NCBI GenBank assembly: GCA_030848705.1
Contig: CM061244.1
Location: 52,555,190-52,619,189, forward strand
Origin: Heracleum sosnowskyi
Lineage: Eukaryota > Streptophyta > Magnoliopsida > Apiales > Apiaceae
Length of the DNA: 64,000 nucleotides
Reading direction: 5' to 3'
The stretch's first letter is position 1, and the number at the start of each line of letters is the position of its first letter. Positions 32,823 to 44,300 of the stretch are shown one piece after another. Below the pieces are notes generated by a model, which saw only the letters and a program-made list of their open reading frames with translations, had not been told where the DNA came from and did not search any database. Position numbers and translations under genes: made by a program.

Positions 32823-34307
32823 TAAACTGATGTTTGTCCTCAAGCATAAATAATATAACTATATACAACTAACTAGTACCACTTCCGTAGGTGATCACGG
32901 TTGCATTTGGCATATGCAACAAGCCCTTTAAACCCCTAGGCAGCCCTAGTGGACGAGTAAGGTCTCGTGAGGGCCTATAGCGAATGTACCCACAAAATCC
33001 ATCTAACAATGCAACTAACAATGCAAACTATATGAATGCAACTACATGAAAAAAATGCAAAGATCCCCTTTAAACTAACCATAACCATTCAATTAGCAAA
33101 CATCTCAAATCATGCAATAACTTCCAAACAGAGCTCGACTAAATCCCCGTATACTAACAATACATGAACGGAAACGTGGTGTGTGCGATACTCATCAGAT
33201 ATACTCCTAACACTAGACCAAAAATCATACCCATTCTTCGTCAAGGCAATCACTAGTTTATAAAAAGAATGAACGCTAGACACTTCATAACTCAGAGACA
33301 CCTCCATCATCATTTAAGTTAGACAGGAATTCATGCTTTATTACTAACAACTACAACACATAACAAAACAACATAACACACGTGTTTATTTGACCGTGCA
33401 ATGGATGAGACCCCAAAAGGCTTATACAATAATACCCATGTAGCGAGTGTTAGGTCGGCAATCCCAAACCACAAAGGGCTTTAGGTTACCAGGTACAAGT
33501 ACCCCTCAGACTTAATTACTCGAGTATTAAAGAGCTCACCCTAGTCAATTATACACACTCACACTCTCACAAACACTCATTTTTTTTTTCTCTCTTTTTT
33601 TTTTCACACAAGAATGAGTGCGTTTCGCTCCATCTCATTCATCCTAGACTACTCATAAAATATGAGTTGGCTACTAGCCATTTGACGCCTATCCTTTATT
33701 AACAACTAAAAAACACTTAGCATGAAATCCCTGTTTTCCCCCAAACTTATACTTTGGTGCTCCTACGCCATCAAGGGAATAAAAAACATTTTAACTATAA
33801 ACAAATGATTAAGCCTCAAAACATCCAAACAGGCATGGCCCTAATCTAGCCCAAAAGCAAACGATGAATTGTGTAAAGATTTTGTTTTCATAACATGCAT
33901 GTCAATTTCATAAGAACTTAAATCATCCCTCTATTTATGATTACCACAATCAAATCAACATCAACCTACTAAACAGAAATAGCTCGTCCTAAGGGATCAT
34001 GAAATATGCATGCCATGCAACTAAAATGACACATATAATAAAAACATAAACAAAATGTCCTACATGAAACAAACATGCAAAATACGAACAAAACATGAAT
34101 GAATTACCACAAACATGCAAAATATGATTTCCTACATGAACATATAACACCACAACACTACTTATCCCCAAATCACCCCCAAACTTAGAATATTCAATTC
34201 CCTCATTGAAGGTAATAAGAAAGATAGTAGAAACATACCTAACACATGGGTTGCCTCCCACGAAGCGCTGTCGTTAATGTCATTTAGCCGGACAAATGTG
34301 AATCAAA
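32823..34307 (-). other. Non-coding 3' internal region of the gag-protease element
   Basis: About 1.5 kb between the end of the Gag-protease frame and the polypurine tract. There is no RT, RNase H or integrase motif on either strand. A T-rich run (33579-33603) and generic AT-rich sequence are all I see. In an autonomous relative the rest of pol would be expected here. Confidence 0.7.
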
Positions 34308-37061
34308 TCATGGTGGCTCGAAGATCGCATTTGACTTGTCCTTAGCAGAAGGACCATTCACCCATTGTTTGATAACCTTCTTGCTTTCTTCCCACATCTT
34401 TTCCAAATCAAACTTCACCTTGACTTTTCCACCAATCGATTTTTTCTTTTTCTTCTTTACACCTCTAAGGTGTTTATGCTTCTCCGTCGATTGATAAGAA
34501 CACTCTTTTACCTCATCATCCTTGTTCCACCTTCTCAACACATTATCTTCACACTCTTTAAAAATTACCAACTCATCATTCAGAAGGACATACTTCAAAT
34601 GTGGTGGAAGTTTTCCAAGCTTGACATTCGAAAGATCTCGAATGGAAGAATTGTCAATGGAATCACTGATGTGATGCTCGAACTTGTGCATGTCCGAATT
34701 TTTGCTCAACAGCTGATCGAACTCCTTTCTCTGACCCGTATCAACCATCTTCAAGCTAAAACACTTTTCCTCCTCTGTCGGAAATTTCATAGCCTTGAAC
34801 ACATTAAAGATGACCTTTTGATTACTCACCCTCATTGTGAGCTCTCCTTTCTGAACATCGATCAACGCTCGGCCAGTAGCCAGAAAAGGTCTTCCCAAGA
34901 TGATAGGAATCTTCTTATCCTCCTCAAAGTCAAGAATAACAAAATCAGCAAGAAAAATCAGCTTATCCACCTTTACCAAGACATCCTCCACTATACCCCT
35001 TGGATATGTGATCGACCGATCAGCCACCTGTAAGGTCATATTAACTGGTTTCGGCTCAGGCAACCCAAGTTGCTTAAAAACAGACATTGGCATTAGATTA
35101 ATGCTAGCTCCCAAATCACATAAGCATTTGCTGAAAAGTTGATTGCCAATAGTGCAAGGTATGGTAAAACTTCCCGGATCTTTAAGCTTCGGTGGCAATT
35201 TCTGCTGTAGAACTGCACTACACTCCTCTGTCAAAGCAACAGTGTCCAAATCCTCGAGTTTCAACTTCCGAGATAGAATACCCTTCATGAACTTAGCATA
35301 GCTCGGCATCTGTTCAAGAGATTCTGCAAAAGGTATGTTGATGTGTAACTTCTTGAAAACCTCGAGAAATTTGGCGAATTTTGTGTCAAGATTCTGCTTC
35401 TGTAGCCTCTTTGGATATGGAGGAGGAGGATAGATCTGGTTACTCTCTGTAGTCGTCTTCTGGAGCCTCTTTGGGTATGGAGGAGGTGGGTAAATAGTCT
35501 GCTCCGAAGTAGACTTGTTAGCAGAATTTTTGCTCTTTTCAGCCTCACCGTCCAACTGCTTAGCTGCCAAATCAAAAATTGGCTTTTCCTTAGAAGGTTC
35601 CACCTGATGCTGCTGAATTTCTTCCTCTTCTTCAACTGCTGATTTTTGATTGCCCGTGACCTTTCCCGATCTCAAGGTAACTGCTTTCACATGTTCTTGG
35701 ACAACTGTCTTTCCTGGATTAGGCTCCGTATCGCTAGGAAGAGTTCCCTGAGCTCTGCTGAGTAAGGCACTTGCCAACTGCCCCATCTGATTCTCCAAAG
35801 TCTTGAGCGATGCCGCCTGGCTTTTAACTATCATTCTCAACTCATCCAATTCAGATTTTTCATTCGAAGACTGCCCCGCACTAGCATGAGGTTGTTGCGG
35901 AAATCCTGGTGGCTGAAATTGTTGCCTAGGAGCATACTGTGGCTGAAAATTCTGCCCTTGCTGCTGCTGAAAATTCTGAGGATTGTAAGGCTTTGCTCCA
36001 AATTGCTGACCTTGGAATGGCTGATAAGGCTGCTGAGATTGTTGATTGTCGCTCCAGCTGAAATTAGGATGATTCCGGCTATTGGGATGATAGGTGGCTG
36101 GAACTGGCTGTGATGGTCTCTGAAAGTTGCTCACAAACTGCGCCGACTCACTAGATATGGCACAATTATTCGTCTCATGTGCGCCCGCACAAAGCTCACA
36201 AACACTAGCCACCTGCTGAACTCCATAATTCGTCAAAGAATCCACCTTCATTGTCAAAGCCTTCAACTGGGCTGCTCTAGCTGTAGCTGCATCAACTTCA
36301 AGAACTCCTGCTACTTTGCCTTGTGATAATCTCTGAGTAGGATTCTGATATTCATTCGCAGCCATCATCTCAATTAACTCATAAGCTTCCTCGTAACTCT
36401 TAGCCCATAGAGCTCCACCTGATGCTGCATCTAACATTGGTCTTGGTTGTGCTCCCAGACCATTATAAAAACAATTAATCACCATCCAGTCGGGCAATCC
36501 ATGATGTGGACATCTCCTAAGCATCTCCTTGTATCTCTCCCAAGCTTCACATAAAGTTTCTCCAGAATGCTGAGAAAACTGAGTAAGAGCATTCCTGATC
36601 GCAGCAGTTTTAGCCATGGGGAAGAATTTAGTAAGAAATTTTTGAGCAAGATCCTCCCATGTAGTAATAGAACCTGCTGATAGAGAGTGCAACCAGCCCT
36701 TAGCCTTATCCCTCAGAGAAAATGGGAAAAGTCACAGCTTCACGGCATCTTCCGACACTCCGTTGGTCTTGAAGGTGTCACAAATCTCGATGAAATCCCT
36801 AATATGCATATTAGGATCTTCCGTTGGAGCACCCCCAAACTGCACTGAATTCTGCACCATCTGAATCGTGCCAGGCTTGATTTCAAAGGTATTAGCTGCA
36901 ATAGCCGGCTTGACAATACTCGACTGAATATCATTGATCTTTGGCTGAGAATAGTCCTTCAAAGCCTTAGCTGCAGGTGCTACTCCTTCTGGAACGTCTC
37001 TCATCTTTACTAACTTTAATCTTTCTTCTTCCAATTTACGAGTCTGAGAACGTGTTCGCAT
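34308..37061 (-). CDS. Gag-protease polyprotein of the non-autonomous element, one internal stop
   Basis: Starts at 37061 (MRTRSQTRKLEEE). Gag reads IQMVQNSVQFGGAPTEDPNMHI and FIEICDTFKTNGVSEDAVKL, then a TGA at 36732-36734 where the family has Arg (CGA). It continues in frame as LFPFSLRDKAKGWL, AWERYKEMLRRCPHHGLPDW, FYNGLGAQPRPMLDAASGG and AYELIEMMAANEY. A knuckle-like C-x2-C-x4-H-x4-C (CELCAGAHETNNC) and a Gln/Pro-rich segment follow. The retropepsin-like domain has CDLGASINLMP as the active-site Asp motif, and IILGRPFLATGRALIDV. Athila/Tat proteins use this DLGA variant. The frame ends in a Lys-rich tail at 34308. With the single stop, translation as read gives 109 and 794+ residue parts. 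Confidence 0.9.
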
Positions 37062-37170
37062 ACACGTTCAAGTACCTGAAACACACAGAACAAACAACTA
37101 CAATCCGAGTCAGTGAACTCTAACGACCACTGATGACAAGCACATAAACTAAAATAAAACACCGATGATC

Positions 37171-37186
37171 CCCGGCAGCGGCGCCA
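37171..37186 (-). other. Primer-binding site, tRNA-Asp type
   Basis: The minus strand reads TGGCGCCGCTGCCGGG, six bases inside the 5' LTR. It differs by one base from the complement of a tRNA-Asp 3' end (TGGCGCCGTTGCCGGGG), the primer commonly used by Athila/Tat-type elements. Confidence 0.8.
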
Positions 37187-37192
37187 AAAACT

Positions 37193-38780
37193 TGTTAGCA
37201 CAAAATCACGCAAGCGCACGTGGTCACAAGTAATATACGAATAAGTCAAGTTCGTTCCCACAGAGATCTAATGAGGTGTTCAATTCAATTAATGTACCTA
37301 TGCAACAATGTATGATTTTTATCCACTGCTAAGACAATTAACAATTTGGGTTTGATTATCTAAAATTAACTAGAGAACAAATTATTAAACTAAGAATTAA
37401 TTAACTAAGAGGATTAAAATCGATTTATGTATATGAGAATAAAACATGGGATCCTAACTTCATTAAGTACTTCATTCAGAGTCTTTTGTCTTTAATCAAT
37501 GCATGTGACGGTTGTGAAAACTAATCGGATAACACGAAATCAGTACACGCTACCTTTCAGTATACGTATACCAAACTACTTAAACATCCACAAAATAGAT
37601 AGAAGTTAAGCAGACACCAATTATGCTTAGACCCTATATGTCTATAAGATTTGAAAACATAACGGTTTAACGAGCAAGTTATCCATTCAGATTACATAGG
37701 GCAGGTAAGATGGTTAAAATCACCTACGAATCATGCATGACAAACATACATAAACCTATGCTAGCATGGCAAGTTCCAAACCTCTATATCCACTTTCGCA
37801 TTCAATAGAGATTAACAAACAATCTAAGATGTTAGCTACGCATCCAAGAAGAATAAGCACAACCAAACTAGGATATCAATTAGCCATCACACACACATCT
37901 TTAAAACAATTAACTACTAAAATCCATAAATAAATCCGTTAGAATCCCACGACAATGATTAGTTCATAATAGAACGTTCATCATCGTGGGTTCTGATGAA
38001 AGCATGATGAAAAACAAGAAATCAATGATGTAAATATGAATAAGAGTTAAAGGTTTAGAGGACAAATCCGGAAGCATCCAAAAGTTACACCAAAATTGAA
38101 GAATACAAGAAAAAACTATGTCTAGATCTCCTCGTAGTCACGTTCTTCGTTCTTGGCTCCTCGATCTTGTGCTCCAATATTGAATCTGATCTCTGGTGTG
38201 TTGTGATGTATTGTGATGTGTTGATTATGTCCCCCCAAGGTGTGTATTTATAGCTCCAAGTTGTCCCTCTTCCAAGCAATTGCCGTTTTTGAGTTAGAAT
38301 AGAATTACGGCAATTTCCATCTTTGAATGCAATAAGAATTGCATATTCCATGTTTACAACTGATTCTGGAAGTTTCTGGACGCCCCAAGCAATTACCATA
38401 ATGATTAGAAGTCGAATTTGTGAAAATTTCCTTATTAAAATCGAATTCTGGCGATTCTGACTTCCTGGGCGGCCGCGCAGAATTCCAGTACAATTCCTGG
38501 GCGCCCGCGCAGAACCTTCTGCCTAGAATTATAGAAAATGTTGTCCTCTTCGCGTGAGCTGTAAGATCGTCAGAATCGGACTTGTAGAACTCCAGATATG
38601 GCCAAAACAGTGAAGACTGCGCAACCTACCCGGAAAATCCGAATTTTAATCAAATTAACCTCCAACTCTTGGTTCTGCAAAACTTAATGAAAACACATTA
38701 AACACACCACATACTTGAGTTCAAGTCATCAATTTAAGCCGATATGAAGCGTTCCAAGTGGATTAAAAATCCACTTATCA
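37193..38780 (-). repeat. 5' LTR of the gag-protease element
   Basis: Plus strand tgttagcacaaaatcacg ... ccacttatca; canonical TG/CA ends. Matches 31212-32810 with few differences. Confidence 0.95.
38245..38252 (-). promoter_or_regulatory. TATA box in the 5' LTR of the gag-protease element
   Basis: Same CTATAAATACACACC context as the 3' LTR copy. This copy would drive the Gag-protease transcript. Confidence 0.55.
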
Positions 38781-38785
38781 CATCC

Positions 38786-39895
38786 AAAAATATGAAAATA
38801 TTTCAAATTTGGCTTCTTATTCTTCACCATCTCATATGGTGTTTTCCCATGCCTGTTGATCAGTGTTGCATTTTGAGTAAAACAAGCAGTTTGAACAGCT
38901 TCTGCCCAGAAATAAGTTGGCAATTTTGCTTCTTCAAGCATTGTTCTGGCAGCTTCGATTAAGGTTCTGTTCTTTCTTTCAACTACACCATTTTGCTGTG
39001 GAGTCCCTGGTGCAGAAAATTCTTGCTTCACTCCTCTTTCTTTGCAAAATTCTTCCATTATTGCATTTCTGATTTCAGTACCATTATCACTCCTGATAAT
39101 TTTCACTTTATACTGTGATCCTTTGTCCAGTAGCTTTACATGATCCATCAGAGTTAAAGCAGTTTCATCCTTCTTTGCTAAGAAATACACCCAAGTGTAC
39201 CTAGTGTACTCATCAACAATGACAAGAGCATATTTCTTTCTGCCAAGAGACATTATATTGACTGGACCAAATAGATCAACATGAAGAAGATGATAAGGAT
39301 CCACAATTGAAGATTCAGACTTACTCTTGAAAGATGACTTCCTTTGCTTGGCCTTTTGACAAGAATCACACAGACCATCTAAGCTGAGTATTGACTTTGG
39401 AAGTCCCCTTACAAGATCTTTTCGAATTAGCTCATTTATGTTGTTCAAGTTTAGGTGAGAGAGCTTCTTATGCCATTTCCAACTCTCTTCATTTGACATT
39501 TTTGCAGATAGACACACAGCTTTTCCTTCAGAGTTTGTTACCAAACTTGCTTCATATATATTGTTACGTCTCTGTCCAACTAGAACAACTTTCCCTGTAG
39601 ATTTACAAACAACCTCACAGTATTCAGATTGAAAATCTACATGATATCCTCTGTCACAGATTTGACTCACAGATAGCAGATCATGCTTGAGTCCTGGGAC
39701 AAGAGCTACATTTGTGATTATGACACTTCCAAGATTGATATTGCCATATCCCATAGTACGTCCTATGTTTCCATCTCCATAGGAAACTTTTGGGCCAGCC
39801 TTCTCCTCATAGTCTGATAGCAGGGCTTTATTTCCAGTCATGTGTCCTGAACATCCACTGTCCAAGACTAGGGTGCTTTCCCTTATGCCCTGCAA
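38786..39895 (-). CDS. SIRE-A protease and integrase, N-terminal portion
   Basis: Aspartic protease with active site LVLDSGCSGHMTGNKAL, then GYGNINLGSVIITNVALVPGLKHDLLSVSQI. The GAG-pre-integrase/zinc-binding region is WKWHKKLSHLN...LCDSCQKAKQRKSSF (H-H...C-C). The integrase core contains HVDLFGPVN (Asp), IIRSDNGTEI (Asp), GTPQQNGVVERKNRT (Glu region), LPTYFWAEAV and HIFGC. The frame is uninterrupted until the nested element at 38780, beyond which HIFGC continues at 31206 as KCFVLKTH. All catalytic acids of protease and integrase are visible. Confidence 0.93.
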
Positions 39896-40046
39896 TCACA
39901 AACAATTACAAAGAGTTAGATTTAAGGATCCAGACTTGCTTGGATCCTTTGGCTTTCTTAACATAGTTAGCTTTTGCAGCGGAAAAACTTTCAACAGAGT
40001 TTGAGCTAACTGTGTCAGACTTTACACTTGCAGAGTTTGCTCTAAC
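39896..40046 (-). other. SIRE-A gag-pol junction with intron-like acceptor
   Basis: Between the Gag stop and the protease frame, the minus strand encodes a Gag-like tail (GSKQVWILKSNSL) closed by a stop. A pyrimidine-rich TTTGTGATTGCAG then sits directly before the protease-coding GGCATAAGG. Copia-R has the same layout (55897-55917). Either splicing, frameshift or stop suppression must connect the two frames. Confidence 0.5.
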
Positions 40047-42173
40047 CTATTTCAAGTTGGGTTTTAACTCATAATAGTTGTGATATATGGCATGATAGCT
40101 CTTACAAGTATAAATGGAATGCCAAGTGCTCCCACAGTGTGTGCATAAAGTCTGTGGTCTAACCCTAACAAAATCATTTTTCACTCCAGACTTGGAGGGT
40201 AAAGAATTAATATCTTTGTTTTTCGTGCAGAAACTTGCAAGATGGTTAGTACTACCACAACTATGACATGTCTTTCTAGGAGCATCAGAATTAGGCAGAT
40301 AATCATTTCTTTTATTAATGCCTACTTTTCCATTCCTATTCTTCCTGGACACTTTCTGTTTTTCAACAGACTTTACCTCTTTGAGCTTATACTTGAATTG
40401 TTTCTCTGTCATTAAACCAACATTCACTTGTTTAACACAAGTTTTTACTGATTTTTTAACAGCTTCTGCTTCAAGTACAGAGGTTTGCTTACTAGATTCA
40501 GAAACAAATTTCACAGGTTTAAGTTGTGGTTTAACTTTAACTTTATCTTTAAACCTAAGTTCATCTTCCTCACAGTAACCTAACCCAACTGTATCTGTTT
40601 GAAAAACTTGATGTGTGTCTTTTCCAGAATTAGTCCAGGTTTTAATTACCTTCCTCTCTTTTTCCAAATCAGATTCTAGTTGTCTAAATCTCTTTAACAA
40701 CTCTTGCTCAACATAAACAGCATCATCTCTTTCCTTTTGAACTTGTTGCATGTTAACAAGCTCTTCTTCAAGAAATTTATTTCTATCTTTAAGCTTAAGA
40801 TTCTCAGTTTTAATTCTCTCATTTTCTAAAGTCTGATCTCTATAACTAACATGTATGCTTTTAAGATAAATTCTCAATTCAGATATATTATCAATATCAT
40901 AAGCATAAGTTGTTAGAGGTACCTTATTCTCAGATGTTTCAGATTCATTTTCAACAGTTGCCATAAGAGCATAGCTAACATCTTCATCAGAATCTGAAGT
41001 GTCTGCCCAGTCTTTTCCTTTAGTGATGAGTGCTGTCTCAGATTTTCCTTTCTTGCACTCTGGAGCATAATGACCCATCTCTTTACACTTGTAGCACTGG
41101 ATCTCAGACTTGTCTTTCTTTCCATACTTGGTATCCCTTCCTTCAGACTTTCTGAAACTCTTTCTTTCAGAGTTTGAATCTTTTCTTGAGAATCTTTTTC
41201 CCTTCTTGAAGTTCTTAAAACCCATCTTCTTGAAGGTTTTCACCATCAAAGCAGCCATTTGCATCATTTGTTCTTCATCATCCTCAGATTCAGAAGAAGC
41301 ATCAGAGTTTGAATCACCATCAGAGTTTGATGACTCACTTTCAGAGTTTATGACCAAAGCTTTTCCCTTAGCTTTCTTCTTTGATGTTTCTTTCTTCATG
41401 AGTTTTTCTTCAACTTTGAGAGCAACAGATTTTGTCTTCTTTCCAGATCTTTTGTTTCTTTGTTCTATCTCAAGTTCATGAGTTTTAAGCAACCCATAAA
41501 TGTCATCAAGATCTGTTTCTGCAAGATCATAATTATCTCTTATTGTTGTTGCCTTTAAATCCCATCTTCCAGGTAGAGATAGTAGAAACTTGAGATTTGA
41601 CTCTTCAAGGTCATATTCTTTATCAACAAGAGACAAATCATTCAACAGTTTACAGAATCTGTCATATGTATTTGTCAAAGTTTCATCAGATCTAGAGTCA
41701 AAGTGCTCATACTCCTGTGTCAGTATGGTCTTTTTGTTCTTCTTTATAGCACTAGTTCCTTGGCATCTGACTTCTAAAACATCCCAAATTTCTTTGGCAG
41801 TTTTGCAACCAATAACTCTGTTAGACATAACATTATCTAAGGCATTGTGTAGAAGATGTCTAACCTTTGCATCCTTCGCAATTGATGAGATGTCCTCAGG
41901 AGTCATATCTTTCTTTTCCTTCGGAACAGTCTTTTATTCTTGACCAGCAACTACAGGAGACAGTTTAGTTGGCATATGAGGACCATCATAGATTCTATCA
42001 AGGTATTCTGGATCTGTTGCTTCTAGAAACATGGTCATCTTAACCTTCCATATTGGATATTCCACTGGTTTGAGCATTGGAACCCTGATTGACTCATATC
42101 GACTTACAGAAGCAGATTGAACCTTTTGAGCATTAGAACCTCCATTAGAACCTGCCTGAGAGTTTTCAGTCAT
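40047..42173 (-). pseudogene. SIRE-A Gag, one nonsense codon
   Basis: Starts at 42173 (MTENSQAGSNGGS). The capsid-like region reads VEYPIWKVKMTMFLEATDPEYLDRI, then a TAA at 41934-41936, then ARVRHLL-type helices (DAKVRHLLHNALDNVM, KTAKEIWDVLEVRCQG, LNDLSLVDKEYDL, NLKFLLSLPGRWDLKATTI). There are three CCHC knuckles: CYKCKEMGHYAPEC, CHSCGSTNHLASFC and CTHCGSTWHSIYTC. A predicted coiled-coil stretch (ENERIKTENLKLKDRNKFLEEELV) lies between the first and second. Acidic Ser/Asp/Glu segments precede the first knuckle. Except for the one stop, the 2.1-kb frame is open, and it starts 48 bp inside the PBS. Confidence 0.9.
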
Positions 42174-42220
42174 GATTATACTTGTGTTTTAGATCAATAA
42201 ACTGTATATATTAAACAGCC

Positions 42221-42235
42221 TTGGCTCTGATACCA
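42221..42235 (-). other. SIRE-A primer-binding site (initiator Met-tRNA)
   Basis: The minus strand reads TGGTATCAGAGCCAA, two bases inside the 5' LTR. It is the standard copia PBS complementary to the 3' end of initiator tRNA-Met. Confidence 0.9.
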
Positions 42236-42237
42236 AT

Positions 42238-42732
42238 TGTTAGGCCGAATACACAATATAATCAAGATATGTATGAGAATAACAATAAAGAACACTGTTT
42301 ATGAACAATAAACTGAGTTATATTAAATAACTCTTCTCTCAGTGATGTAAAATATCACAGAGAGCTACTAGGTTACAAGAATAATGTATTCAGTATTCGC
42401 ATCCCTTTTAGGGTTAACCTATCTGTGTTTATATAGTACACAGCTACATAGATTCAATCTCTAATTGATATTCCTACAAATTAGCTATACAATTTATATC
42501 AAATTAGGATTGCTTTTGTCTTCTGTTCCGTTTCCTTATCTATCTCAATATATCTTGCTTCTTTCCATCTTCAAGATATATTGCTTCTAGAATCTTCATA
42601 TTAGCACCGACAGCTTCAGCAAACTCTCACCCCGTCAGACTTTAACAAACTCTGACTGGCTTCTAGTATAAACTCTGATGAGTACCTGTTACTTAAACAC
42701 TGATAAACAATCATCAGCAATTATATCTAACA
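42238..42732 (-). repeat. SIRE-A 5' LTR
   Basis: Plus strand tgttaggccgaa ... atctaaca, 495 bp, next to the PBS. Its TATA-like TATATAAAC (minus strand) is at 42427-42435. Outside it lies gtata and the resumed gypsy RT. Confidence 0.94.
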
Positions 42733-42737
42733 GTATA
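42733..42737 (+). repeat. SIRE-A target-site duplication, right copy (gtata)
   Basis: Matches 24930-24934 at the other external end of the element. Confidence 0.9.
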
Positions 42738-44300
42738 ATATCCTACTATCAACTTTCTTCTTGACAAACAAAACAAGTGCACCCAATTCGGATACACAAA
42801 TCTTTATTACTCCCTTTTTCAAAAATCCTGCAATTGAATTGCTAACTCTTTAATTTCTATTGGTGTCATTCTAGATGGTGCCTTTGAAATTCGTTCTACT
42901 CTGGGTGCTAAGTCTACAACAAACTCTATTTCCATTTTGGGAGGTAAACCTGAAATATCGTCGAGAAACACCTCCGGAAATTCATCAACAATTGGAATCT
43001 TTTCCCCTTAGGTGTCTCTTTACTGGTGTTAACCACATGTGCAAGATATGCTTGACAACCTTGGCGCAATAATCTCTTTCCCTGTATGACAAGTTAGAAT
43101 TTCTTTGTTTAACTTTTTCTTTCTGACCTGGGAACACAACATCTACTTTATCTGTGGCTCGCAATTCCATTTTCCCCATACTCTTTTAACCAATCCATTC
43201 TTAGAATTTACATCAAATCTCCCTAACTTGACGGGAATCAAGTCATCCTAAGAAAATGGTGATCTATTATTTCAATCTCACAGTGAGAACAAGCTAGATT
43301 AATCGATATATGCTCCTGAGTAGCTATTCATGTAGTCAAAACTTTACTTAACAGTCGCGTTTTACAGTCCGACTTATGAGCAAATTCTCTGAAAATATAA
43401 TACTTTGTGGCTTCGAATCAGTTAACACTTTGGCAATTATGTAGTTAATATTAAACGTATCTGCAACCACATCCTTGTTCTTTACTGTATCACTCATGGT
43501 TATATTGAGGATTCTTGTCCTTGGTTACTTAGTATGTGGTGGTCATGTCACCCTTAACATATTGATTACTGGACTTAACGATTGTAACCTCTTAAGAAAC
43601 GCCACACCTCTCCACACTTGTTACACGTAACTCTTGCCTTCGATTTATGGCTCTCATTGGCGTAGTGTCCTCTCTGTGTACACTTGTAACGTACCATATT
43701 GATCTTATTACAAACTCCCAGTTGCTTCTTTCCTCAAGTTCTACATTCTGGTATCGGAGGTCTCAGAGGTCTTTGTTGATCCAAATCTTGTGGACGGTTC
43801 CCTTGCCCATCACTTCCAGTTTCTGGTCTTCCAAATCCAACATTCCTATTTGACTGAAACTCAGGCCTTATATTGAAATGGTTCTAAAAGTTCCCTATTT
43901 GTTGGCTTCCTTCCGGTGTCTCTGGCTTCCTTTTTTTCTAGCTTCTTTTGTTTGTGATCAATCACTTTATTTCTTACTTCAACATGATTAGTATTCGTAT
44001 ATCCTTGTTACCTTCTCCTTATCTATACCAAACTCTCGGTAATAATAAACCTTGACATCGTGTTGTAAGTCTAATGAGCAATTTAACTCGACATCCAATC
44101 CCTCCTTTTAAAACAATTTCCCATTTTTGATCAAAACAGTTTCCCGTCAATATAAGTATAGCTTGACACTCAGAATACCGTCATTCACCTTTGCAACTTC
44201 AAATCGCTGATACCTCTAAGAGTTTCCGACAAAATGAATCAATAGATATGAAGGTGTCAATATATATGGATATATGACAAGTATGTTTAGTAAGAATTTC
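42738..44300 (-). pseudogene. Tekay-2 gag-protease-RT start, heavily degraded
   Basis: Reading outward on the minus strand from the SIRE-A junction: DFLKKGVIKICVSELGALVLFVKKK (RT N-terminus), preceded by PIVDEFPEVFLDDISGLPPKMEIEF, VDLAPRVERISKAPSRMTPIEIKEL, the chromovirus protease-RT linker. Near 43600-43700, KCTQRGHYANES and CNKCGE are remnants of the Gag zinc knuckle with lost cysteines. Frameshifts and stops are frequent, and the gag part beyond 43.9 kb is hardly readable. No 5' LTR of this element was found in the window. The left boundary with RT at 24934 is restored in frame if SIRE-A is removed. Confidence 0.8.

Larger units (their letters stand above)
31212..38780 (-). mobile_element. 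Non-autonomous Athila/Tat-like LTR element encoding only Gag-protease (7,569 bp)
   Basis: LTRs are 31212-32810 (1,599 bp) and 37193-38780 (1,588 bp) and are nearly identical. A 5-bp target duplication (catcc) flanks the element. The PBS matches the tRNA-Asp type used by Athila/Tat elements. Of the 4,382-bp internal region, the first 2.8 kb (minus strand) encodes Gag and a retropepsin. The last 1.5 kb has no RT, RNase H or integrase and no long frame. The element therefore cannot copy itself and must use enzymes from a related autonomous element. Its near-identical LTRs show it moved recently. Confidence 0.9.
24935..42732 (-). mobile_element. SIRE-A: SIRE/Maximus-like Ty1/copia element, host to a nested element
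   Basis: Two 495-bp LTRs (24935-25429 and 42238-42732) differ at about five positions, so insertion is recent. The target duplication is gtata. The minus-strand order is 5' LTR, PBS (TGGTATCAGAGC), gag, protease-integrase, RT-RNase H, spacer, third ORF, 3' LTR. Integrase is split by a gag-protease element at 31212-38780. Without it SIRE-A is about 10.2 kb. The 3' part is abnormal: the end of the third ORF and the polypurine tract are missing and replaced by 117 bp of the gypsy host sequence. Confidence 0.92.

Noticed and set aside
34365..35033. 222-residue plus-strand open frame
   Set aside because: Antisense to the Gag-protease frame; leucine-rich composition is typical of an antisense shadow.
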